Shown here piece by piece: positions 54,806 through 64,000 of a stretch of DNA of 64,000 nucleotides. The translations under genes and the position numbers were made by a program. Numbering within the stretch: position 1 is the stretch's first letter; each line of letters begins with the position of its first letter. Below the pieces are notes generated by a model. It was not told where the DNA came from and did not search any database. It saw only the letters and a program-made list of their open reading frames with translations. The stretch covers positions 7,726,058 through 7,790,057 of the forward strand of contig CM051034.1 of assembly GCA_027627225.1 (NCBI GenBank), given 5' to 3'. Source of the stretch: Congeria kusceri (Eukaryota; Mollusca; Bivalvia; Myida; Dreissenidae).

Positions 54806-56690
54806 GGCTGAGTGCCTAATCTGGCAAATATTGCGCGATATTGACTCCACCACCATCAGTCCAGCCTATGCCAGAACAGTGGCCAATATACCAGCCTCTA
54901 TACTGGTGCCCTTCAAGTAAAGCCAATAGCACACCACACTGCTTGAAAAAAAACACTGAATGAAAGTGTTTGTTAAGAGTTATCAGTGAGTCATGATGCG
55001 GGGAAGAAAGCCCATCCATGTTGTACAACTCTTGTGCTTTCAGAACAAACTGAAACATTAATTGTGTTAATTACAGGAACAACAACTTCCTACTTTCTCA
55101 CACACTTTGTGATCCTCTATAAATACGTGCAGGCCTGATTGTGGTGTACAGTCTCCTCAGAACACAACCCTGTCATCACACCCTTACATTGCAGGCTCTT
55201 TACGGACACAGTATTATGTCTGTCTATGGTTTAATTACTAAATTTGAATAATGAACATGAGTAACAGTTTAAAATAGATGTTTGTAATATCCTACCAATG
55301 ACACTTACTGTATGTACTTTTAAATTGGAGACACTCATATAAAGTACTTAGTATTAGAGTTGGGACAAAGTAAAGCTTGTTTATTTTGTACAAAGAACTG
55401 GTCACATAATCAGTCAAGGTGACTGAAACTTTTGTGAATGTACAAGTGACATTATTATCTTAATGCCTTGTACACAGTAGTCTCTTTTATCAATGGGCAT
55501 CAATTTTTTTGCTATAATTAAGGAATTCTGCAGAAAATTCTCAAAGTTGAAAATATGATTTTAATTTAACTTCGTAACTCCACAATGAAATCATTTTCAC
55601 ACTCAGTGTGAAAAAAATATGTTTTAACACTGTATTATTAGAAGTTAGAATAGGATATAAAACATAGAACAGACATGATTTTTTTTTTTTAATTCACATA
55701 CAATTGTGCACGTTGTTTAAGTATGTTTGATATGTTCTGTCAATACTTTTGGCACAATTTGCATTTTTCCATGATTTTTTCATTCAAACTGATAATGTTT
55801 TAGATAATTTTACTGTATTTATAAACTGTGTTTATGCACACATGGACACGGGTCTTTTTGTGTGTACAAATTTAGTATAGGCATACAAGTATAGTTTTGT
55901 GGTAAAATCAATTGTACTGCTGCAGTTATGTATGCAGGTGTCTATTGCACTAATTACATGTATTCTTCTAAAAAATTTAATTACAAAATTTATTGCTTAA
56001 ATGCATATAAAACATTGGTGTAATAAAACAGTTTATTCTATGTTTGACGTCTTATTCTAACTTCACATAATAGTATGTTTTTGTACATTTGGTAGTAACA
56101 GTTTGGGCAAGGAACATATAGGGCTCCAATTAACACAATATTTGGATAAAATACCCACATTATGGTACTGAAAGCGTTACAAAATTAAAACCAGTATCTA
56201 TAACATGGCAAACACGTTAATTTGTTCTTGTTGGTAATACACCGAACAATTTGCAAACTGATTCTGTAAGAAAATCTATCCTGAAACAAACTGATTTACA
56301 TTGAAAAGTATCCATTTTCCATTCGAGGTGAAACCAATATCAAATGGAAGTATCAAAGTATCCACAGATCAGACTTTGTGGATTAGAAAAGAATGGGAAT
56401 GGACGGACATAGCCAACCAACCATCGATGTTATATATCTTTATCACATGCTATACCTTGTCTCCAGTGTAATACAACCATTATGAATATTTCTATCTTAC
56501 ACATGTGTACAGGGCTGAGCCTAGGGTAAAATTTTAGGGAGAAGTAACTTCTCCCTCAGGTCAATTTAGGGAGAAGTGAAGCCACTTTAAAGAGAAGTGT
56601 TTTCCAAAAAGCGCTAAATCATAAGTTTGCTTGTTACTACCATCATCATCATCATCATAATCATCACCACAAAATTAATAACAAAATATT
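54806..56690. other. Gene-free AT-rich stretch
   Basis: No gene or clear element recognised; a short CAT microsatellite lies at 56637-56660. Confidence 0.4.
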
Positions 56691-56699
56691 TTCAAATTT

Positions 56700-56845
56700 T
56701 ATTACATCATTTTTCTCGCAAGGCACAGAGGTTTCATATTTGGTATGTAACATTGCATAGTGATTCTCTACAAAGATTGTTCAAATGATGCCCCTGGGGT
56801 TAAAACTGGCAACGCCCCGGTGGTCACATGGTTTATATAGACTGT
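56700..56845 (+). mobile_element. Single unit of the 9022-type repeat
   Basis: AGGCACAGAGGTTTCATATT, TGGTATGTAACATTGCATAG, ATGCCCCTGGGGTTAAAACT, ACGCCCCGGTGGTCACATGG, TTTATATAGACT. Truncated. Confidence 0.8.
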
Positions 56846-57059
56846 TGATTTAATTGTAAATGTATCCGATTTTGATTAAAGCTCAAGCCTAAAGGTTCCA
56901 TTATTTTCTGGAACCTGTGAAAAACTTGGTTGTCTTTACTAGGCGAAGTTAAAAAAGATGGCGAAGTGGACTTCTCTTTGATGAAATTTAATGGCGAAGT
57001 CAATGGGTCCCAGGCGAAGTTATCGCCGTCGCCCTCACGGCTGAGCCCTGGTGTAAGAG

Positions 57060-57370
57060 AACAGTTTGAGCGTTTTCATTGGCTACATATTCTTAGACTG
57101 CCAATCGCATGAAGTTATTTTGGTGAAATGGCGTCGTCAACATGAAATGACATCATGCCAATACACAACTTTTAGGATTTATCAACATGTTTTGTTAAAA
57201 TTATACTTTTTTTCATTTAAAAACATGTGATTAAAAAGATCGGACACTCGTTGTCATATTAAACCATATCTGATTTAACTCGCCCAGGAAATTCGTTAGT
57301 AAGCTCACCAAAGGCTGGTCAAAATTCCTGAACTCATTTAATGAAATATGGTATGAAATGACAACTCATT
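57060..57370. mobile_element. Element related to 60055-60350 (foldback)
   Basis: ATCGGACACTCGTTGTCAT, ACCATATCTGATTTAACTCG and AACTCATTTAATGAAATATG, GGTATGAAATGACAACT form a hairpin. GAAATGGCGTCGTC...CATGAAATGACATCATG matches the reverse of 60285-60330. Confidence 0.55.
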
Positions 57371-58067
57371 TCAGATCCTATATCTCCATTCTACTTTGTC
57401 CAGAATATGCAATTATTCTTTTTTCCACATAATACTATATACCCAAGAAATTTTGCTGTACTAAAACAATGGAAACATCCACATGATATAGTCAACATAT
57501 ATATTTCACCAGAACTTACAATCATATTACTTTTTACAATTAATCACTTTTCCAAATTTCCATAACATACCTAGACATATTGCTGTGTTCAAACAAAGGA
57601 TGTGGAAAACTTAAGGCTGACAGTCATGACGTAGATATCTACTACATTTGTCCAGAACTGCTATGCTCACTATTGCCTGTGTGCAAATATTTTGCTTTCC
57701 TCAAACTAATGCATTATAGTGCAAATCACATACTTTGGCGCGATAACAATTTCCGGATTACATTATTCAGTTTATGCCGACTTCATTGCAGTTTATGACG
57801 ACAAGCCTTTTGTTCTGCCGCTAAGAAATATTGAAAGTGTGTCTGGAATTTACAGCCATCGCTAGTCTCAAGTCATTGGCTATTATATATATTATATTTA
57901 TTTGCTATGTATTATTTTTATTTTGAAATTGCTACTAAACCTAGAACTAGTTCTTCACTGCTAGAGGTTTGCACGAGGATGACGAGCCCACTACATTCTA
58001 ATGTTAACATTAACTGATAATTATTTTTATTGTAATTCTAAAATGTATGTATACGATTATTTTAAAA

Positions 58068-58494
58068 TAGAGCTAATGCTTCACTGCTTGCAGTATGCAC
58101 AGAGTCTTCTCTAAACGTAAGTTAGCTAATGCTTCACTGCTTGCAGTATGCACAGAGTCTTCTCTAAACGTAAGTTAGCTAATGCTTCACTGCTTGCAGT
58201 ATGCACAGAGTCTTCTCTAAACGTAAGTTAGCTAATGCTTCACTGCTTGCAGTATGCACAGAGTCTTCTCTAAACGTAAGTTAGCTAATGCTTCACTGCT
58301 TGCAGTATGCACAGAGTCTTCTCTAAACGTAAGTTAGCTAATGCTTCACTGCTTGCAGTATGCACAGAGTCTTCTCTAAACGTAAGTTAGCTAATGCTTC
58401 ACTGCTTGCAGTATGCACAGAGTCTTCTCTAAACGTAAGTTAGCTAATGCTTCACTGCTTGCAGTATGCACAGAGTCTTCTCTAAACGTAAGTT
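58068..58494 (+). repeat. 52-bp tandem repeat x8 with acceptor- and donor-like motifs
   Basis: Units of AGCTAATGCTTCACTGCTTG, CAGTATGCACAGAGTCTTCT, CTAAACGTAAGTT. Each unit includes CTGCTTGCAG and 23 nt later AACGTAAGTT on the plus strand, an acceptor-23 nt-donor arrangement. Copies are virtually identical. Confidence 0.93.
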
Positions 58495-59790
58495 TCACTC
58501 ATCACCATTGTAAATGTTAAATCAATTAAAACTGGTGGTATAAAGACAGAGGCCTCCCCATGTGAGTGATAAAGCACTGTCCTCCTATCATCTCCACTCA
58601 GTAGCCCGGGTTATAAACTTGTTGATGAAGAGGGACCTCTCAAAGTAAACAAACTTTACCCCATTAATGTGAAAAACATTAAGTTATTATCTTGGCAACA
58701 AGAGAATTGTTTTAAGTGGAATTTGCACTGAGCCAGTATTTTTTATTACATACCATAGCAATTTAAAACAGCAAAAATATTTGAATATCCTGCAAGACAT
58801 AAAACACAACGGCAGTTTAATAGAAACCTAGTTTGTTGTTATTTCTGATGATGTGAGAGACTACAGTAGTAACTGGAGAAAATATTTCAGTGGTAAATTG
58901 AGCTGTAACATACAGATGATGGTTTTAGAATAAGAAGGAATAACTACAAATTTCAATCTTTCAGGAAAAGAAACCTGTACAATACACAGCCTTCTGATTG
59001 TTTTAATGCAGAAATCCCTAACATGGTGCCTCATTACTGGAAGAACATTATGTCCAGTTGTTCTTTTCTAACTTCAGTTATTTTACCTGAGAAATGTGCT
59101 ACCCAAGGAAGGAAATGTAATACCATTATAAAGACAATTACAGACCAACATGTAATTAATGTTCGGGCAACACTTTAATAGTTCACTGTAACCATGGAGA
59201 TCCCACCATTAACCTCAATCAATAATATTTCTCTACACATACAGCTATACAATGACAATTGAATGCTTGCTGTATGACAGACATAGATCTACATCAATGG
59301 CAACCACCATTATTTCAATTGCTTAGGCTGATTGTATTGCTTCATGATTCCAGTTGCTGACACAGCTAAACTAAGTGATCTTCAACTTGTTTCTTACCAA
59401 CTTTTGGACGTGTCAAACGGAAAAGAATTCCCAGATGACTTCATTCTTATTTTATATACAATATTTACAATAATCCTAATTTTTTAACAAATTTTTTCAA
59501 CAACTAGTATTTTCATGTTTCTAACATTTAAGTGGACAAAAATGGAACTGGATAACATTTATTAGTTTACAATTCCATGTATGAAACTGGACTGGCAAGA
59601 AACTTTCAAAAAATGTACATGTATGCATTTGGTATGTCAAACACGATTTATGGAAGTCATTTCAAATTCCCAGTTACGCCAACAAAGTTCAGCTGTATGA
59701 AATATGAGGCTTTCAACCAATTAACTACCCTTCATATTCTTGCAAATTTCTGCCAATTATGCATTAAGTTAATTTAGCTCGATTGTGGCT
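58495..59790. other. Gene-free AT-rich stretch
   Basis: No gene or recognised repeat. Confidence 0.4.
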
Positions 59791-59799
59791 GATGCTTAT

Positions 59800-59948
59800 T
59801 GAAACACTCTCGAGTCTGTTTCCTGGGTAGAACCACTACTTGGTGTCCTTTCAGAAAGATCATTCAAACGCTCCCCAAGTAGGGGTCGATCTCGCGACCT
59901 CTCAATCACAAAGCGGACACCATATCCATAACACCACTGCGAGTCCAA
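59800..59948 (-). mobile_element. tRNA-derived SINE
   Basis: Minus strand: ATGGATATGGTGTCCGCTTT (A-box side), GCGAGATCGACCCC (B-box), tail GGTTCTACCCAGGAAACAGA. Same family as 47636-47760, opposite orientation. Confidence 0.7.
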
Positions 59949-60054
59949 TTATTATTACGCATTTGCTGTTTTATAATTTTAATTTGAATTGATTTAGTTA
60001 CGTGTTGCTGTTCTTGGTGGACAAATGAAAGAATATCACAAAGCTACATACATA

Positions 60055-60350
60055 CAGGATCTGACACTCATTGTCAATTCATACCATATTTTATTAAACC
60101 AGTTCAGGAATTTTGTTAGTAAGCGAGCCTGTGGCGAGCTTACCAACACATTTCCTGGACAAGTTTAATAGTATATGGTTTGAATTGACAATGAGTGTCA
60201 GATCTTTTTAATCACATGCTTTAAAACAAAATAAAACCCTTCTAATTTTACTAAAATAAGTTGGGAAATCCTCAAAGTTGTGTACCGATGTAATGTCATT
60301 TCATGTCAACCACGATGTCATTTCACCAAAAAAATCACAAGCAAGAATGT
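60055..60350. mobile_element. Foldback element
   Basis: GATCTGACACTCATTGTCAA, TTCATACCATATT pairs with ATATGGTTTGAATTGAC, AATGAGTGTCAGATC. The middle has AGTAAGCGAGCCTGTGGCGA then GCTTACC, a second palindrome. Related to 57060-57370. Confidence 0.75.
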
Positions 60351-60525
60351 ACTTGAGTATAAGCATAATGGACATTTAACTACTGCAAAGTGCATTCATC
60401 CATGATTCAAGAGCTTTGAACATCTGATGTGTATCTCATTTATGACCCATGGGATGAGTTTTTCCAGTCATAAAAGGAATAAAACTGTGTTCATAATTTT
60501 AGCATTTAGCAGTCAAGAAATACAA

Positions 60526-60648
60526 ATGAGGCGTGTTGTGGGAAAACCGGGTCTAATGCATTTGCGTAAAGTGTCGTCCCGGATCCGTCTGTGCGGATGA
60601 CACTTTACGCACACGCATTAAGCCCGGTTTTCCCATGACAGGCTTCAA
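60526..60648. mobile_element. Foldback MITE-like element, copy 6 (short)
   Basis: ATGAGGCGTGTTGTGGGAAA, ACCGGGTCTAATGCATTTGC pairs with CACACGCATTAAGCCCGG, TTTTCCCATGACAGGCTTC. Confidence 0.85.
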
Positions 60649-60649
60649 A

Positions 60650-61385
60650 TGCATCCACAATGACAGAGTTCAGCATGTTTCAGACAAGCAAGAGTTTGGA
60701 TATTCTGGTCCAATCATCTGGATTTAAAAACATGCTTGAAATTCTACTCAACTCAACTTATTGATTAAATAAAGGCCATCGGCCCAAAATACACAGTATT
60801 GTAACTAGACATGTAACAAGACGTAGGAATCTTTTTCTACAAATCCACTGGCCCAAGCAAAATATAGCTGGGTAAGTGCCATAGGGACCACTGATAATTT
60901 CGATGACTGAAGTCAGCTCTAACAAAATATGCATTTCAAGAGATTGGAATGTAAATTTTGTGATTCGCTACCAAGCCTTTTGGACAACACTGATTTAATA
61001 GCATGTTTGTGATACATGTAGATCTCGCTCAAAGCTCCATATTGGACATCAATACTGTCACATGACAGGGCGTAATGTTTACATTTTTTACATTTTGGGG
61101 TAAGTTTTGTCAAATAAAAGAATTCTATTTAACACAATTTTTTTAAAATTTAAATTCTACACTATTATATACTATCGAGCAGGGGGAACAAAGCATATTT
61201 TTGGTCCTGAATTGGTGAAAAGACAAATTTGACAAGTGATTTACAATAATTTACACTAAAGGCCAAAATAAGTACTCTTCATCAAGAAAACTATACAAAT
61301 AAGCTGGCTGCTTTATATAACAGAATACCATATTCAGAATGAGCAAGCACAAACGGACACTGTTTCATGACATCTTTCACGTTTC
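60650..61385. other. Gene-free stretch
   Basis: No gene or recognised element. Confidence 0.4.
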
Positions 61386-61399
61386 TTTAATTCCAGCAG

Positions 61400-61515
61400 C
61401 TTTCCCTACCGCCACTCCATATCATGATGTTCCCTATACAGGGTCCATGCTACCAATTCCCTACCGCCACTCTATATCATGATGTTCCCTACATAGGGTC
61501 CATGCAACCAATTCC
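61400..61515 (+). repeat. ~57-bp direct duplication
   Basis: Two copies of CCCTACCGCCACTC, ATATCATGATGTTCCCTA, AGGGTCCATGC.ACCAATT. Confidence 0.85.
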
Positions 61516-61733
61516 CTAATGGCCTGAATAGCACTGATCTTATGATCAGTCTCTCTAGCTGAACCATTCAACTGTCATGAGCATTTTCCCCAACCAAATA
61601 TCATGTTCAATATTTGTTGGAAGAATTTCCATTAAACTGACTAAAATGATTTAAATTCAGAAAAAAAAAAAAAAATGTCATAAAATTTCTAAGAGAGGAA
61701 ACTGCTGTTATTGATTATAGCAAAATAATGAAA

Positions 61734-61822
61734 TTCTGTACAGTATCAACCATATACGTACAATTCTGTACAGTATCAACCATTTACGTACAATTCTGTA
61801 CAGTATCAACCATATACGTACA
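61734..61822 (+). repeat. 30-bp tandem repeat x3
   Basis: Units of ATTCTGTACAGTATCAACCA, TATACGTACA. Thirty bases is ten codons, hence an artefactual repeated frame. Confidence 0.93.
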
Positions 61823-62515
61823 TCAAATACAAACCAGTGTCTTATTTTTTCTATTTAAATTAAATTACATATCATACTCAAATGGATATAAAGAATTCTG
61901 CAGAGATAATTGCTGCAATAGCTTACAACTGCATTTTTAATACATTTATTTTTCGTAGCACGTTTTTAAGAGTTTCTTTTATTTATCTAATTTTTTAATA
62001 TTATTAAGAATTCAATTAGGCTGATATTAAACACCAATAAGTATAACTTAAACAACGTTTATCAATATAAAGTGATTCTTTTTAATTTCTATATATGTAT
62101 TTGACAGATTTTGCATAATTACAGCAAATAAAATTTTTAAATGACTTTGAGCAGACACATTTCAAAACAAGAATAGTGGTATTTCTTAAGAATGTTTGAA
62201 TTACTGAAAGAAGAAGGAAATAGATTTCTGCCTGGTGAAACTAAGAATTCTGATAGGGTACACCTGCGGCCCAGATTTGCAGTTATTGATTGGCAACAAT
62301 ACACTAAATGTTTTTCTGAATGGCGTGGAATTTTTATTGGTTTCTGGTATTCCGACACAAGTAGAAAGTGATGGCAGAAGCAACTGCATTCTGCAACCTT
62401 TCATCTGTTACAGCAGAATGATGAATACCAAAGATAATGCACAAGGATATGAGGGGCATTCAGACAGTTGTGCATGTTTCCAGGAATATCTACCATTCCT
62501 TACATAATAATGCAA
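61823..62515. other. Gene-free stretch
   Basis: AT-rich, overlapping short frames on both strands without recognised motifs. Confidence 0.4.
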
Positions 62516-62519
62516 AATC

Positions 62520-63432
62520 AAACTAGAATTGTCACATGGGTGACGGATATACCCCCACAATATGGCCTTGTCACAAAACTATGGCATCCATTCGAAAGAA
62601 ATGTGCAGAGAGAATGCTTTAATTTGTACATGGTCAACAGTGTATTTGGAAAAATTTAATTTCAATAGGAACCATCTTACACCTACATGTACCAAATATA
62701 AGTTAAATATGTGAAGCCTTTCATGAGTTACTGTCCATGTTTTTCTGGAATTTAAGTAAAAAAGGGGGCCCATAACTGTGTCAAAATTTAGTGGTTTGTA
62801 ACCAAAGTCAAACTTGACCTGCATTTTATGATGCTACACATGTGTACCAATAATTATTTAAATATGTCAAGCCATTGTTGAGTTAATGTCAGGAAACCAT
62901 GTTTTTAGGGAATTTAAGTCAAATAAAGGGCCATAACTCTGGTTGACAAAGTCGAACTTGACCCGTATTTTATGATGCTACACATGTATACCAAGAATTA
63001 TTTGAATATGTCTCGAGTTATTGTCCGGAAATAATGTTTTTAGAGAATTTTAATTCAAAAAGAGGACAAAACTCTGTTAAAATTTATTGGTTTGTAGCCA
63101 ACATTGAACTTGTCCTGTATTCTATGATGCTACACATGTGTACCAAAAATTATTTGAATATGTCAAGCCTTTCTTGAGTTATCATCCGGAAACCATGTTT
63201 TTAGGGAATTTTAAGTCGAAAAGGGGCCATAACTCTGTCAAAATTTAGTAGTTTGTAACCAACATCGAACCTGACCAGTATTCTATGATGTTACACATGT
63301 GTAACAAAAATGATTTTAATATGTCAAGCCTTTCTTGAGTTATCATCCGGAAACCAAAAACTAACAGACCAACGGACTGACAAGCTATCTCCTATATTTA
63401 CCCCCCCTAAACTTCGTTTGTGGGGGTATAAT
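62520..63432 (-). mobile_element. Long interspersed repeat, ~140-bp units
   Basis: Four to five units with TATGATGCTACACATGTGTA, CCAAGAATTATTTGAATATG, TCAAGCCTTTCTTGAGTTAT, AAACCATGTTTTTAGGGAAT, AAAGGGGCCATAACTCTG. Ends CCCCCCCTAAACTTCG, TTTGTGGGGGTATAAT (inverted). It begins near AATTGTCACATGGGTGACGG. Confidence 0.65.
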
Positions 63433-63551
63433 TATTCTGCATCTCCCAGGGGTGAATTCTTAACACAATAACCTTTGAAAGGCTTTCTAAAAGTTGTGGG
63501 ATAGTCTTGGTTTAATTACTTCCAATAACTATGAAACAGAATATCAAGTTA

Positions 63552-64000
63552 CACTACGTCTAGCGTGATTTCTGCCTTCTGCGACGCACCACCGTGATTC
63601 AGCCCAGCGTGACACACTACTATAGTCACCGCGATACACCGTGGAACACTGTGGAACGCGGTGATGTCGCCGTGGCGAATCGCGGTGACCGCGGTGACAG
63701 TCTCAATCAAAAATGTTGATAAGAAATCGCCGTGGATCGCGGTGATTTTAGCGAGTCATAATTTCACATTGAGCTTTTTAAAAAATATTTTACATTTTAT
63801 TTCAGGTACCACCAAGAACATGGTTTTCGGAAAATACGGAACATTATGACAAAACGGGAAAATGAAAATATGCGTCAGTCAAATCACAAAGACCTCATCA
63901 AATTCGTTGTCCGATTCTATGACAAATCTTTGCATTTTTAATATGACTATCAAAACAATTGATTAACATGTCGGTAAAAAACGTGATTTTATAACAATGA
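63552..64000. mobile_element. Second copy of the 1114-bp TIR element, cut by window end
   Basis: Nearly identical to 50202-50650 (only a few substitutions, for example at 63707, 63731 and 63809), starting CACTACGTCTAGCGTGATTT after a TA. The right end is outside the window. Confidence 0.93.

Overview
The window looks like nuclear DNA of a bivalve mollusc, possibly a heterodont such as Dreissena. This rests on spliced genes with GT/AG introns, an AT-rich background, tRNA-derived SINEs, a DIRS-type retrotransposon, many foldback MITE-like elements, and the long interspersed elements ending in GCTCACCTGAGC-like palindromes that I associate with bivalve genomes. The species guess comes from recall and was not checked by search.

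Two genes can be rebuilt exon by exon, both on the minus strand. (1) Positions 11294 to 2932 hold five consecutive exons of a diaminopimelate decarboxylase (LysA)-like, fold-type III PLP enzyme. All splice phases agree and every catalytic motif that falls in these exons is present. The last exon or exons lie beyond base 1. A broken DIRS element (about 1-2560) sits in the intron after exon 5. (2) Positions 47938 to 31614 hold the nine 3'-terminal exons of an SLK/STK10 (Slik)-type Ste20 kinase. They encode the C-terminal coiled-coil (PKK) region and end in a stop codon. The kinase domain is not in the window. A Ser-rich exon at 53695-54302 is a possible further upstream exon with compatible phase, but I do not recognise it.

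Layout: 1-2.6 kb DIRS remnant; 2.9-11.3 kb LysA-like gene; 11.5-31.6 kb intergenic DNA full of transposon remnants (an element 5' of LysA, a nested palindrome at 12.3-13.5 kb, an element with ~300-bp inverted repeats at 21.6-23.7 kb, several long interspersed repeats); 31.6-47.9 kb SLK gene with array-rich introns; 48-64 kb upstream intron or intergenic DNA with SINEs, minisatellites and two copies of a 1.1-kb terminal-inverted-repeat element, the second cut by the window end.

The most unusual signal is a shared architecture of the tandem repeats. In LysA introns 2 and 3 the repeat unit consists of the last 11 or 27 coding bases of the upstream exon plus the first 11 or 12 intron bases, so every unit carries a copy of the authentic 5' splice site. 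The intron 3 array, about 60 units, fills almost the whole intron. Three SLK introns show related behaviour: exon tail plus donor in three copies (40.75-41.02 kb and 36.74-37.02 kb), or a 22-bp array starting exactly at the donor (35.76-35.91 kb). This suggests that introns here grow by tandem duplication across 5' splice sites. In both LysA cases, use of the second donor would bring in an in-frame stop.
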